Source: JAFAXD01 sp963833605
Lineage (GTDB): Bacteria; Pseudomonadota; Alphaproteobacteria; Rhizobiales; Xanthobacteraceae
DNA: 64,000 bases
Assembly: GCA_963833605.1 (NCBI GenBank)
Contig: CAWHYZ010000027.1
Span: 62,001-126,000, forward strand
Direction: 5' to 3'
In this document: piece by piece, positions 38,869 through 46,774 of the stretch
Layout of the letters: each line of letters begins with the position of its first letter
Position numbering within the stretch: the first letter of the stretch is position 1
Translations under genes and position numbers: made by a program
The notes under the pieces: generated by a model
The model's database searches: none
What the model was told of the DNA's origin: nothing
The model's input: the letters and a program-made list of their open reading frames with translations, nothing else

Positions 38869-40028
38869 CAATGCACGCCTCGCGTCGCCATCACGGTTCG
38901 CATGCGCGCCGCCGCGTCCCCGGGATCGCGTAGCAGCCCGGCCGCGTCGGCGAGGCGAAAGAGTTCCGCAAGATGCAGGGTCGAACGCGCGCTCTCCTGG
39001 CCGCTCACCATGGTGAAATGATCCTGCAGGCCATTCAGATAAGCCATGAACACGACGCCGGTTTTGTAGAACCGGGTCGGTGCGCGAAAGATATGGCGTG
39101 ACAGAGCGACCGTGGGCCGCAGGATATCGTGGAACGTCATCTGCTCCCCGCGCGTGAGCGCGCCGAGCGCCGCGGCAGCCGCCGGCGCGATGGCGTCGAA
39201 AATCCCAAGCAGTGCGTCGGAATAGCCGTGCGCATCGCCGGCGATCAACTCGGCGTAGTTGAAGTCGTCGCCCGTGTACATGCGCACGCCCTGCGGGATA
39301 CAGCGGCGCATGGCGATTTCCTTGTCCTTGTCGAGCAGCGAGATCTTCACGCCATCGACTTTGGCGGCATGGTCGGTGATGATGTCGACTGCAACCGCCA
39401 TGGCCTGGTGATGATCGATATGGCCCCAGTAGCCGGCCAGCGCCGGGTCGAACATCTCGCCCAGCCAGTGGATGATCACCGGCTCCTTCACCTGACCCAG
39501 AATGCGGCCGTAGACCCGGGCGTAGTCATCCGGCGAGCGCGCCGCTTTTGCGAGTGCCCGGCTCGCCATCAGGATGATGCGCCCGCCGAGTTTTTCCACT
39601 GCCGCACACTGCTGTTCGTAGGCGCGGATCACGTCGTCGATTGTGACGTCGGCACTGGGTTCGAGATGGTCGGTGCCGGCGCCGGACGCGATCACGGCCC
39701 CGGGCACGCCGCGCGCCGCGTCAAGGCTGCGGCGGATCAATTCGAGCGAGGTCGCCCAGTCGAGCCCCATGCCGCGCTGCGCGGTGTCCATCGCTTCGGC
39801 TACTCCGAGGCCGAGCGACCAGAGGTATCTGCGAAACGCGATGGTGCGGTCCCAGTCGATCGCAGGCGTGAGCCAGGGATCATTGTCGGCGAGCGGATCA
39901 GCGACCACGTGCGCGGCCGCATAGGCCACGCGGTTGAACGGTGGTTTTGCAGCCGGGAATGATCGCTGCGGCCGCGCCGTGTAGGGCGCGAGTCCGCCGC
40001 CGGCGATAGGGAGATTCAAGGTCGGCAT
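38868..40028 (-). CDS. DUF993 family TIM-barrel protein
   Basis: 386 residues of the DUF993 family, distantly related to dihydrodipicolinate synthase. Motifs: MGLDWATSLELIRRSLDAAR, SGAGTDHLEP, PVIIHWLGEMFDPALAGYWG, a possible Schiff-base lysine in GVKISLLDKDKEI and MYTGDDFNYAELIAGD. Function not established; an aldolase or lyase is the likely chemistry. Starts 3 bp after the Gfo/Idh/MocA gene. Confidence 0.86.
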   Translation of the reverse strand: MPTLNLPIAGGGLAPYTARPQRSFPAAKPPFNRVAYAAAHVVADPLADNDPWLTPAIDWDRTIAFRRYLWSLGLGVAEAMDTAQRGMGLDWATSLELIRRSLDAARGVPGAVIASGAGTDHLEPSADVTIDDVIRAYEQQCAAVEKLGGRIILMASRALAKAARSPDDYARVYGRILGQVKEPVIIHWLGEMFDPALAGYWGHIDHHQAMAVAVDIITDHAAKVDGVKISLLDKDKEIAMRRCIPQGVRMYTGDDFNYAELIAGDAHGYSDALLGIFDAIAPAAAAALGALTRGEQMTFHDILRPTVALSRHIFRAPTRFYKTGVVFMAYLNGLQDHFTMVSGQESARSTLHLAELFRLADAAGLLRDPGDAAARMRTVMATRGVH

Positions 40029-40031
40029 GGG

Positions 40032-41183
40032 TCACACCTTCAATTCCGGGATATCGATCCAGCGCCGCTCCTTCCAGCTCTGCAGGCCAGCCTCGGCAAG
40101 CTGTACGCCCTTGGCGCCTTCCAGCAGGGTCCATTTGAACGGCGCATCATCATAGAGATGGCGGATGAACATCTCCCACTCGGTCTTGAAGCCATTGTCG
40201 TAGTTGCCGAGCCCAGGCACCTCCGACCAGGTCTCGAAAAAGTCGATCGGCTGCGGCACGTCCGGGTTCCAGACCGGGCGCGGCGTATTGACCCGCGCCT
40301 GGCTCCAGCACTGTTGCAGACCCGCAACCGCTGACCCGAGCGTGCCGTCGACGTGGAATGTCACCAGGTCGTCGCGCCGCACCCGCGTGCACCACGAACT
40401 GTTGATATGCGCGATCACGCCGCCCGCCAGCTCGAAGGTCGCGTAGGCGGCATCGTCGGCGTCGGCCACATATGGCTTGCAGGCCTCATCGACGCGCTTG
40501 GGAATATGGATCGCCCCCAGGCAAGACACACTTTTGACCTCGCCGAACAGATTGTCGAGCACATAGCGCCAGTGGCACAGCATATCGAGGATGATGCCGC
40601 CGCCGTCCTGCTTGCGGTAGTTCCAGGACGGTCGCTGCGCCGGCTGCCAATCGCCTTCAAACACCCAGTAGCCGAACTCGCCGCGCACCGACAGAAGGCG
40701 GCCGAAGAAGCCTGAATCGATCAGCAGCCGCAGCTTGAGTAAGCCAGGCAGAAAGAGCTTGTCCTGTACGACGCCATGCTTGATCCCGGCCTTCTTTGCG
40801 GCACGGACCAGATCGAGCGCGTCGGCAAGATTTTCGGCCACCGGCTTCTCACAATAGATGTGTTTGCCGGCCGCCATTGCCTTGTGCAGCAGCTGCGCGC
40901 GCAGCTGGGTGGTCGCGGCATCGAAAAACACCGTGTCGTCAGGATTCTTTAGTGCTGCGTCGAGATCAGTGGTGAAGCGGGTGAGGCCGTGCGCCTTGGC
41001 GAGCGCCGCGAGCTTGCCGCCATCGCGCCCGACCAGGATCGGGTCGGGCATCACGCGGTCGCCATTCGTGAGCGTGACGCCACCCTGGGCGCGGATCGCG
41101 ACGATCGACCGGATCAGGTGCTGGTTCGTTCCCATCCGGCCGGTAACGCCATTCATGATGAGGCCGAGACGATGTTGCGCCAT
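40032..41183 (-). CDS. Gfo/Idh/MocA family oxidoreductase
   Basis: 383 residues. N-terminal NAD(P)-binding strand IMNGVTGRMGTNQHLI, then the hallmark EKP motif in HIYCEKPVAENLADALDL and a C-terminal substrate domain with SWNYRKQDGGGIILDMLCHWRYVLD (catalytic Asp/His region). These enzymes oxidise hydroxyl groups of sugars, inositols and related cyclic compounds. The ATG at 41183 has AGGAAG upstream. 91 bp after the ABC ATPase gene; that gap has no promoter I can define. Confidence 0.9.
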   Translation of the reverse strand: MAQHRLGLIMNGVTGRMGTNQHLIRSIVAIRAQGGVTLTNGDRVMPDPILVGRDGGKLAALAKAHGLTRFTTDLDAALKNPDDTVFFDAATTQLRAQLLHKAMAAGKHIYCEKPVAENLADALDLVRAAKKAGIKHGVVQDKLFLPGLLKLRLLIDSGFFGRLLSVRGEFGYWVFEGDWQPAQRPSWNYRKQDGGGIILDMLCHWRYVLDNLFGEVKSVSCLGAIHIPKRVDEACKPYVADADDAAYATFELAGGVIAHINSSWCTRVRRDDLVTFHVDGTLGSAVAGLQQCWSQARVNTPRPVWNPDVPQPIDFFETWSEVPGLGNYDNGFKTEWEMFIRHLYDDAPFKWTLLEGAKGVQLAEAGLQSWKERRWIDIPELKV

Positions 41184-41274
41184 CGTTTGCTTCCTTTCTG
41201 TTGACGCATGCCCTTTTTCCAAAACCGGTTCCCATGCGGCATCAAATGCGGGCAGGCTTTTTGCGGGACATGCG

Positions 41275-42045
41275 TTAATCCATGCCGAGCAGCCGATAGA
41301 CCCGGCGGGTGTATTCGCCGAAAACCTCGCTGGTCTTCATATCAAGGGTGCGCGGGTGCGGCAGGTAGACACGGAAATTGTCCGCCATACGCGCCGGCCC
41401 CGCGGTCAGCACGATCACCCGGGTGCCAAGGAACACTGCCTCGGTGATGCCGTGGGTGACGAACACGATGGTCTTCTTTGCCTCCTGCCAGATATGTAGC
41501 AGTTCGAGGTTCATCTTTTCGCGCGTCATGGCGTCAAGCGCGCCGAACGGTTCGTCCATCAAGATCAGCTTGGGATCATGGATGAGCGCGCGCGCGATTG
41601 CGGCGCGCTGCTGCATGCCGCCGGAAAGTTCATAGGGATATTTTTGCTCGGCGCCCGCAAGCCCAACGAGCGCGAGCAGGTCCCGTGCCCGTGCGCGGCT
41701 CGCGGCCAGCGGCAAGCCCAGGATCTCCGCCGGCAGCAGCACGTTGTCGAGAATGCGCCGCCATTTCAGCAATAGCGGCTGCTGGAATACCATACCGATA
41801 TCGCGCGCTGGATCGAACGGTTGCGACCTCGATCCGATATGCACCGTACCCGACTCGTAGGAGTGCAGGCCGGCCAGGATCTTGAGCAAGGTGGTCTTGC
41901 CGCAGCCGGACGGGCCGACCAACGCCACCAGTTCGCCGGCTTCAACGTCGAAGCTCGCTTCCGAGACCGCCAGAAATTCAACACCGCGCGTGCGGTAGAG
42001 CTTGCGCACCCCGGCAAGATGAATGAAAGGCTCGGCCGTGGTCAT
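41275..42045 (-). CDS. ABC transporter ATP-binding protein (nitrate/sulfonate/taurine type)
   Basis: 256 residues. Walker A GPSGCGKTTLLKIL, Q-loop GMVFQQPLLLKWR, signature LSGGMQQRAAIARAL, Walker B LILMDEPFGALD and H-loop VTHGITEAVFL. Subgroup of SsuB/TauB/NrtD ATPases that work with NMT1/THI5-type binding proteins. The start ATG overlaps the permease stop (ATGA at 42042-42045). Powers import together with the permease at 42042 and, I infer, the binding protein at 44814. Confidence 0.93.
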   Translation of the reverse strand: MTTAEPFIHLAGVRKLYRTRGVEFLAVSEASFDVEAGELVALVGPSGCGKTTLLKILAGLHSYESGTVHIGSRSQPFDPARDIGMVFQQPLLLKWRRILDNVLLPAEILGLPLAASRARARDLLALVGLAGAEQKYPYELSGGMQQRAAIARALIHDPKLILMDEPFGALDAMTREKMNLELLHIWQEAKKTIVFVTHGITEAVFLGTRVIVLTAGPARMADNFRVYLPHPRTLDMKTSEVFGEYTRRVYRLLGMD

Positions 42046-42809
42046 TGCAGGCGCGCGTCGGGCACGACCAGCAGGCGCTCGAGTCCGAGCACCAACAGGT
42101 AGAGCACGCTGCCGATCAGAGTGATCAGGATCACCGCCATGAACATGGCGGCCGTGTCCAGGGTCACCTGCACCTGCAGCATCAGGTAGCCGAGGCCGCG
42201 GTCGGAACCGAGGAACTCGCCCACGATCGCGCCGGCGACGGCCAGGATCGCCGCCACCTTCATGCCGGAGAAGATATAGGGCAGGGCGCCCGGGAACTGG
42301 ATCTTGGCGAACAGTTGCCAGCGCGAACCGCGCAAGCTGCGTACGAGGTCGAGCAAATCCGGCTCGACCTCGCGCAGGCCGCGCGCGGTCGTGAGCACGA
42401 TTGGAAAGAAGCAGATGGCGAAAGCCATCATGATATTGGGACCGATGCCGTATTTGAACCATACGATGATCAGCGGTCCGAGCGCGACCTTTGGGATCAT
42501 GTTGAGACTGACCAAAAGCGGCATGGTCGCCATCTCGAGCCAGCGCGACCAGGTGAACAGGAGCGCCAGCACGATGCCGATCACCACAGCCAGGACGTAG
42601 CCGCCGAAGATCTCGACGCTGGTCACCGCGATATTTTCCGGCCAGCGGTAGTTGGGGACAAGCAACGCCTGCACGGTCTCGAACGGCGAAGGCATGACGA
42701 ACTTCGGAACCTGGCCGATTTTGACGAAGAGATACCAAGCCGCGACCAGTAATAGATGGCTCACCACGGCGAGCGAGTAGCGTTGCAACGCATCGCGGTT
42801 AACGGCCAC
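42042..42809 (-). CDS. ABC transporter permease (SsuC/TauC type)
   Basis: 255 residues, about six helices, inner membrane. The EAA loop is LRGSRWQLFAKIQFPGALPYIFSGMKVA. Start ATG at 42809. It lies 15 bp after the aldolase gene and overlaps the ATPase gene by four bases, so the transporter is embedded within the catabolic operon. A single permease gene implies a homodimer. Confidence 0.92.
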   Translation of the reverse strand: MAVNRDALQRYSLAVVSHLLLVAAWYLFVKIGQVPKFVMPSPFETVQALLVPNYRWPENIAVTSVEIFGGYVLAVVIGIVLALLFTWSRWLEMATMPLLVSLNMIPKVALGPLIIVWFKYGIGPNIMMAFAICFFPIVLTTARGLREVEPDLLDLVRSLRGSRWQLFAKIQFPGALPYIFSGMKVAAILAVAGAIVGEFLGSDRGLGYLMLQVQVTLDTAAMFMAVILITLIGSVLYLLVLGLERLLVVPDARLQ

Positions 42810-42824
42810 GGGTCTCTCCTGTCG

Positions 42825-43886
42825 TCATTCGAGCCAGCGTTCACGGTTGGCACGCACAAACTCATCATCGGCAAGGTGCGGGTAGGCGGCACACACGCGA
42901 TCGATCGCTTCCTTTTGGCCAGGACCCAGCCCCTCGTTCGGATCGAGGCACCAGATGCCCGCGAGCAAACCCTGCCGGCGCAGAATTTCATGACAGCCTG
43001 CGATGACGCCATGAAAATCGTTGGCCGCATCGAAAATCGCCGCATTGGCGTCGGTCACCTGCGGATCGAGCGCGAGCAGGTCGGCGGGAACGTGGTCGGC
43101 TTCCACGGCAGCGTGAATGCGTGTCAGCAGTTCGACCGCCTTTTTGACCCAGACGCTCCAGTGGCCCAGCAGGCCGCCCCTGATGCGCAACGTTTGGATC
43201 GTGCCTCTGGCTTCGACCCGGAACGGCGCGAGAAGGTCGAGCACAATGTGGTCGTCGTTGCCGGTGTAAAGCGTGACCCGGTCGGCGGCGCCCGCCTCGG
43301 CCACCCCGCGTACCACGTCGAGGGTGCGGTAGCGGTTGAACGGCGCGATCTTGACGGCGACCACGTTTTCGATCGCCGCGAACCGTCGCCAGAACGACAC
43401 CGGAAGCACGATCCCGCCAACAGCCGGCTGCAGATAGAAACCGACGAGCGGGAGATCCTGCGCGACCGCAGCCACATGGGCGATCAGTTCGTCCTCGCCG
43501 GCGCCCCGGAACGCCGCCAGCGAAAGAAGCCCGGCGTGATAGCCAAGATCGCGCGCGACGTGCGCTTCTTTGCGGGCCTGGTCGGTGCGCCCGCTCAGCC
43601 CGGCGATCATGATCGGCGGCGTGCGCGCCCAGTCGCTGGCGGCGCGCGTGGCAAGCTCCAGCACGGGCTGGTAGAGCCCAACATCGCGGATCGCAAACTG
43701 CGTGGTGTGGACGCCGACCGCGAGCCCGCCTGCGCCGGCGTCGAGATAGTACCGGGTGAGGGCGCGCTGCCGACGGGGATCGAGCTTGCGATCTTGATCG
43801 AGCGCGAGTGGGTGTGCCGGAATGGCGACGCCGCGGCGCAGCGCGGCGAGCACGGGTGCGGGCCAGTCGGTCCAGCGCGGGGTCAT
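42825..43886 (-). CDS. dihydrodipicolinate-synthase family aldolase/lyase
   Basis: 353 residues, DapA-like TIM barrel. Schiff-base lysine Lys179 in NVVAVKIAPFNRY and the paired Tyr151 in VGFYLQPAVGG fit the family. Members cleave or form 2-keto acids or other C-C bonds by imine chemistry. Longer than typical DapA (about 290). First gene of the minus-strand operon; an exact GTAAC-N6-GTTAC palindrome sits 11-26 bp before its ATG, covering the expected promoter/RBS region. Confidence 0.88.
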   Translation of the reverse strand: MTPRWTDWPAPVLAALRRGVAIPAHPLALDQDRKLDPRRQRALTRYYLDAGAGGLAVGVHTTQFAIRDVGLYQPVLELATRAASDWARTPPIMIAGLSGRTDQARKEAHVARDLGYHAGLLSLAAFRGAGEDELIAHVAAVAQDLPLVGFYLQPAVGGIVLPVSFWRRFAAIENVVAVKIAPFNRYRTLDVVRGVAEAGAADRVTLYTGNDDHIVLDLLAPFRVEARGTIQTLRIRGGLLGHWSVWVKKAVELLTRIHAAVEADHVPADLLALDPQVTDANAAIFDAANDFHGVIAGCHEILRRQGLLAGIWCLDPNEGLGPGQKEAIDRVCAAYPHLADDEFVRANRERWLE

Positions 43887-43896
43887 GGAGCCTCAA

Positions 43897-43912
43897 GTAA
43901 CCGGACGGTTAC
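43897..43912. promoter_or_regulatory. candidate TetR operator O1, GTAAC-N6-GTTAC
   Basis: GTAACCGGACGGTTAC, a 16-bp palindrome with 7-bp half-sites (GTAACCG/CGGTTAC), just upstream of the aldolase start. The GTAAC-N6-GTTAC core recurs exactly at 44740 in front of the TetR and binding-protein genes. A 10-base exact pattern is expected about 0.06 times in 64 kb at equal base composition, so two copies in promoter positions are notable. Which protein binds is inferred. Confidence 0.75.
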
Positions 43913-44004
43913 ATGGTGCGCAATTTTTGCACTTTGCGCAACTGCATACCTAACCAACGGGATGTGTTGAGCACTTGTGAAACCCATCACACCAAGCCTG
44001 TTAC

Positions 44005-44036
44005 GATGGGTTTCGCTGTCGCTCAACCCATCCTAC
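44005..44036. repeat. dispersed palindromic repeat at the 3' end of the TetR gene
   Basis: On the minus strand GTAGGATGGGTTGAGCG then AACCCATC, spaced by seven bases. The same element occurs at 45826-45859 in opposite orientation. The TAG stop of the TetR gene lies inside the GTAGG arm. Probably a transcription terminator derived from a family of repeats found in related genomes. Confidence 0.65.
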
Positions 44037-44671
44037 TTGCTGCGCAACGCATGCAGAATCATGTCCACGTTGTGGCGCTTACGCCGACGACTCGCGGCCG
44101 GCGTGCCAAGATCGCGCCCGAAAATGGCCGACAGTGTCCAGTTGTTCGACAGATAGAAGTAACCCACCGCCGCAATCGTGATATAAACTTCGACCGGATC
44201 GAGGCCGGGGCGGAATACGCCTTTGGCGACGCCGCGCCGCAGGATGTCGCCGATCAATTTCACGAACGGGCTGTGCAACTGCCGCACCTTCTTGGACGCC
44301 TTCAGGTGGCGCGCGCGATGCAGGTTTTCGCTGTTGATCAGGCTGATCATTTCCGGGTGCAGGCGCGAATAGTCGAAGTTGAACTCGACCAGCCGCTTGA
44401 TGGCGAGTTCGGGCTCCAGGTGGTCGAGGTTGAGCGTGCGTTCGCTGCCGCGAAGCCCCTCGTAGACCCGCTCGAGCGCCGCGAGATAGAGGCCATCCTT
44501 ATTGCCGAAATAGTGGTAGATCATGCGCTTGTTGGCGCCGGCGCGCCGCGCGATCGCGTTCACGCGCGCGCCGAACAGACCCTTGGCGGCGAATTCGTCC
44601 TGCGCCGCCTTGAGGATGGCTTCGCGCGTGCGGTTCGGGTCCCGCGGGTTGGCACGTTTCGATTTGGCCAT
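44033..44671 (-). CDS. TetR family transcriptional regulator (RutR-like C-terminal domain)
   Basis: About 212 residues. N-terminal helix-turn-helix TREAILKAAQDEFAAKGLFGARVNAIARRAGANKRMIYHYFGNKDGLY is standard TetR. The C-terminal ligand domain (ISLINSENLHRARHLKASKKVRQL...) resembles RutR/YcdC, a pyrimidine-related regulator. Divergent from the binding-protein gene with an exact GTAAC-N6-GTTAC site between them, and upstream of the operon that carries another copy. Likely the local repressor. Start at 44671 is chosen for the family N-terminus; ATG at 44713 would add 14 residues. Confidence 0.88.
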   Translation of the reverse strand: MAKSKRANPRDPNRTREAILKAAQDEFAAKGLFGARVNAIARRAGANKRMIYHYFGNKDGLYLAALERVYEGLRGSERTLNLDHLEPELAIKRLVEFNFDYSRLHPEMISLINSENLHRARHLKASKKVRQLHSPFVKLIGDILRRGVAKGVFRPGLDPVEVYITIAAVGYFYLSNNWTLSAIFGRDLGTPAASRRRKRHNVDMILHALRSK

Positions 44672-44739
44672 TCGGTCGCGAACCAGGACGTTGGGGACGC
44701 CGCAGATTGACACTGTTTCGAGCCGCTTCTATCGTCGCG

Positions 44740-44755
44740 GTAACCAAGCAGTTAC
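44740..44755. promoter_or_regulatory. candidate TetR operator O2, GTAAC-N6-GTTAC
   Basis: GTAACCAAGCAGTTAC; with flanking bases it extends to an 18-bp palindrome GGTAAC-N6-GTTACC. It lies between the divergent TetR and binding-protein genes, 69 bp from the TetR start and 58 bp from the binding-protein start. Placed to control both, as in TetR autoregulation. Confidence 0.78.
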
Positions 44756-44813
44756 CACGAACATTTGCGGTGCGTCGAGCGGCCGCGTTGCCGCCATCCT
44801 CGGGAGGTCTTTG

Positions 44814-45821
44814 ATGAAAGTCGCCTGCAAGCTCGCGATCGTTGCGGCCGCGCTCGCCTTTGCGGCACCCGCATCCGCCCAAAAGATCACGTTCACGCTC
44901 AACTGGGTCGCCGGCGGCGATCACGCGCCATACTTCTATGCTCAGAAGATGGGCTGGTACAAGGACGCAGGGCTGGACGTCGATTTTGAAACCGGGCGCG
45001 GCTCGGCCGCGTCCGCCCAGAAGGTCGGCGCTGGCGCATCACAGCTTGGACTCTCCGACATGGCCGGTGTGCTGTTGTTCCGCGGCAAGGGCCTGGATCT
45101 CGTCGGCATCATGAACGTCTATGCCAATTCGCCGCAGGGCATGTACTGGCTCAAGAGCTCCGGCATCACCGGTATCAAGGACTTCGCGGGCAAGAAGATC
45201 GGCAACCCGGCCGGCGACGGCGCCCGCACCATGTGGCCGGCGCTCGCCAAGAAGGCTGGCATCGATCCCAACTCGGTCACCTGGGTCAACATCGACGCCA
45301 ATGCCAAGCTCGGCGCGCTGAAGGCGCACACGGTTGACGCCACCACCTCATTCTTCAACCTGCACCACGTGTTCGCGCGCGAACTTGGCAGCGACATGGG
45401 CTTCCTCGCCTGGAAGGACGCTGGCGTGAACCCCTACGGCAATTCAATCATCGCCAACGGTGCTTGGCTCGCCGCCAACCGCGACAAGGCCGACAAGTTC
45501 GTGAAGGTCACCCAGAAGGCATTTGCCGAATGTGCCAAGAAGCCGGAGCCGTGCATCCAGGCACTGGTCGAGGCCAACGGCGCGTTACTCTACCAGAACG
45601 AGCTCGACAACTGGCACCTCGTCACCATCCTGATGAGCGATGACACCTCGCGCAACGTCGCGCTCGGCTGGCACGACGACACCCGTATGGCCAACGACTA
45701 CAAGCTGGTCGACGAAAATCTGCACATGGAAAAGCCATACGACGTGAAGACCGCCTACACCAACGACTTCCTCGACAAGTCTGTGAAGATGCCGCCGATC
45801 CATCCGCCGAAGCTGTATTAA
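44814..45821 (+). CDS. NMT1/THI5-like ABC substrate-binding protein
   Basis: 335 residues. Signal peptide MKVACKLAIVAAALAFAAPASAQ, then the NMT1/THI5 fold: ITFTLNWVAGGDHAPYFYAQKMGWYKDAGLDVDF, GASQLGLSDMAGVLLFRGKGLDLVGI, SGITGIKDFAGKKIGNPAGDG. Family members bind pyrimidine precursors, sulfonates, nitrates or aromatic compounds. GGGAGG lies seven bases before the ATG at 44814. It supplies the missing periplasmic component for the permease and ATPase at 41.3-42.8 kb. Shares operator O2 with the TetR gene. Confidence 0.92.
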   Translation: MKVACKLAIVAAALAFAAPASAQKITFTLNWVAGGDHAPYFYAQKMGWYKDAGLDVDFETGRGSAASAQKVGAGASQLGLSDMAGVLLFRGKGLDLVGIMNVYANSPQGMYWLKSSGITGIKDFAGKKIGNPAGDGARTMWPALAKKAGIDPNSVTWVNIDANAKLGALKAHTVDATTSFFNLHHVFARELGSDMGFLAWKDAGVNPYGNSIIANGAWLAANRDKADKFVKVTQKAFAECAKKPEPCIQALVEANGALLYQNELDNWHLVTILMSDDTSRNVALGWHDDTRMANDYKLVDENLHMEKPYDVKTAYTNDFLDKSVKMPPIHPPKLY

Positions 45822-45825
45822 GTCG

Positions 45826-45859
45826 TAGGATGGGTTGAGCGCAAGCGCTCAACCCATCG
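45826..45859 (+). terminator. strong hairpin terminator / dispersed repeat after binding-protein gene
   Basis: GATGGGTTGAGCG (45830-45842), loop CAAG, CGCTCAACCCATC (45847-45859): a perfect 13-bp stem starting nine bases after the stop. Preceded by GTAG, it is a second copy of the element at 44005-44036. No T-run, so Rho-independent action is uncertain. Confidence 0.7.
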
Positions 45860-45895
45860 GGCATTGATGCGGACGGTGATGGATTTTGCTGACGC

Positions 45896-46774
45896 TCAGC
45901 CGAACTCCGGTCCGAGCACCGCGAATGTGCGCACGCCATCATCGAAGGCCGCATGGCTCCGATACACCATGCGGGTCAGCGGCCGCATCGCTGCGAACCC
46001 GCGCGCCTCGACGAAGGTTCGTGTCTCAGCCTTGCTGTCGACGAGATCGATGAATAGCGGACCAGGAATGGCGTTGAGCGCGTGCGCCAGCAGGGCGTGC
46101 GCGGCAGCGGCATCATCGGCGACCAGGGGACCGAGCTGCGATGCGACGCGGCCCTCGCGCCCGAGCAGGAACCCGACCAGGCGGCCGCCACGCCGCGCGA
46201 TCCTGTCGGCCTGCGGCAACCGTCCGCGCATGCGCGCAAGCAAACGGCTGCGATCGGCGCCGAACACCGCCGCGTCGTAGGCGCATAGGTCCGACCACAC
46301 GGTGTCCGTGATCACATCGACGCCAACCTGATCCGGTGTCGCCGCGCCCACGCCGGAAGGCCGCGTGACAGCGTCGCGCGCAAAGCGCGCAAATCCCCAC
46401 GTGTCTTCGAATCCAAGCGTGCGATAAACCTCACGACCGGCCGGTGTCGCATCGAGCACCGGAACGTGCCCGGAGGCGAGCAAATCGTCGATCGCGCCGC
46501 GCAGCAGTGCGGACGCCAGACCTTGACGGCGATACGCCGCCGTCACCAGCACCATGCTGATCCAGCCGAAGCCGCCATAAGGCAGGGTTGCGGCGGTCGC
46601 GATCACACGCCCTGCGCCAGTACGGATCGCTTTCACCGTTCCGTAATCCAGGAAAATCCGCCAGTCCCGCTCGGTCTGATTCCACCCGACTTCGGCAACC
46701 AGCGCACGTGCGTCCGCGAGTTCGGCTGCCCGCAGCGGCGCAGGTGCAATGAGCCTTGAATCAGAAGGCGCCAT
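45896..46774 (-). CDS. GNAT family N-acetyltransferase
   Basis: About 292 residues. GNAT core with the acetyl-CoA motif VLVTAAYRRQGLASALLRGAIDDL (R-x-x-G-x-G/A type) and a second C-terminal domain (VDVITDTVWSDLCAYDAAVFGADRSRLLARM...) typical of the two-domain GNAT subgroup. The start at 46774 overlaps the epimerase stop by 14 bases, so they are one operon. The acetyl acceptor is unknown. Confidence 0.83.
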   Translation of the reverse strand: MAPSDSRLIAPAPLRAAELADARALVAEVGWNQTERDWRIFLDYGTVKAIRTGAGRVIATAATLPYGGFGWISMVLVTAAYRRQGLASALLRGAIDDLLASGHVPVLDATPAGREVYRTLGFEDTWGFARFARDAVTRPSGVGAATPDQVGVDVITDTVWSDLCAYDAAVFGADRSRLLARMRGRLPQADRIARRGGRLVGFLLGREGRVASQLGPLVADDAAAAHALLAHALNAIPGPLFIDLVDSKAETRTFVEARGFAAMRPLTRMVYRSHAAFDDGVRTFAVLGPEFG

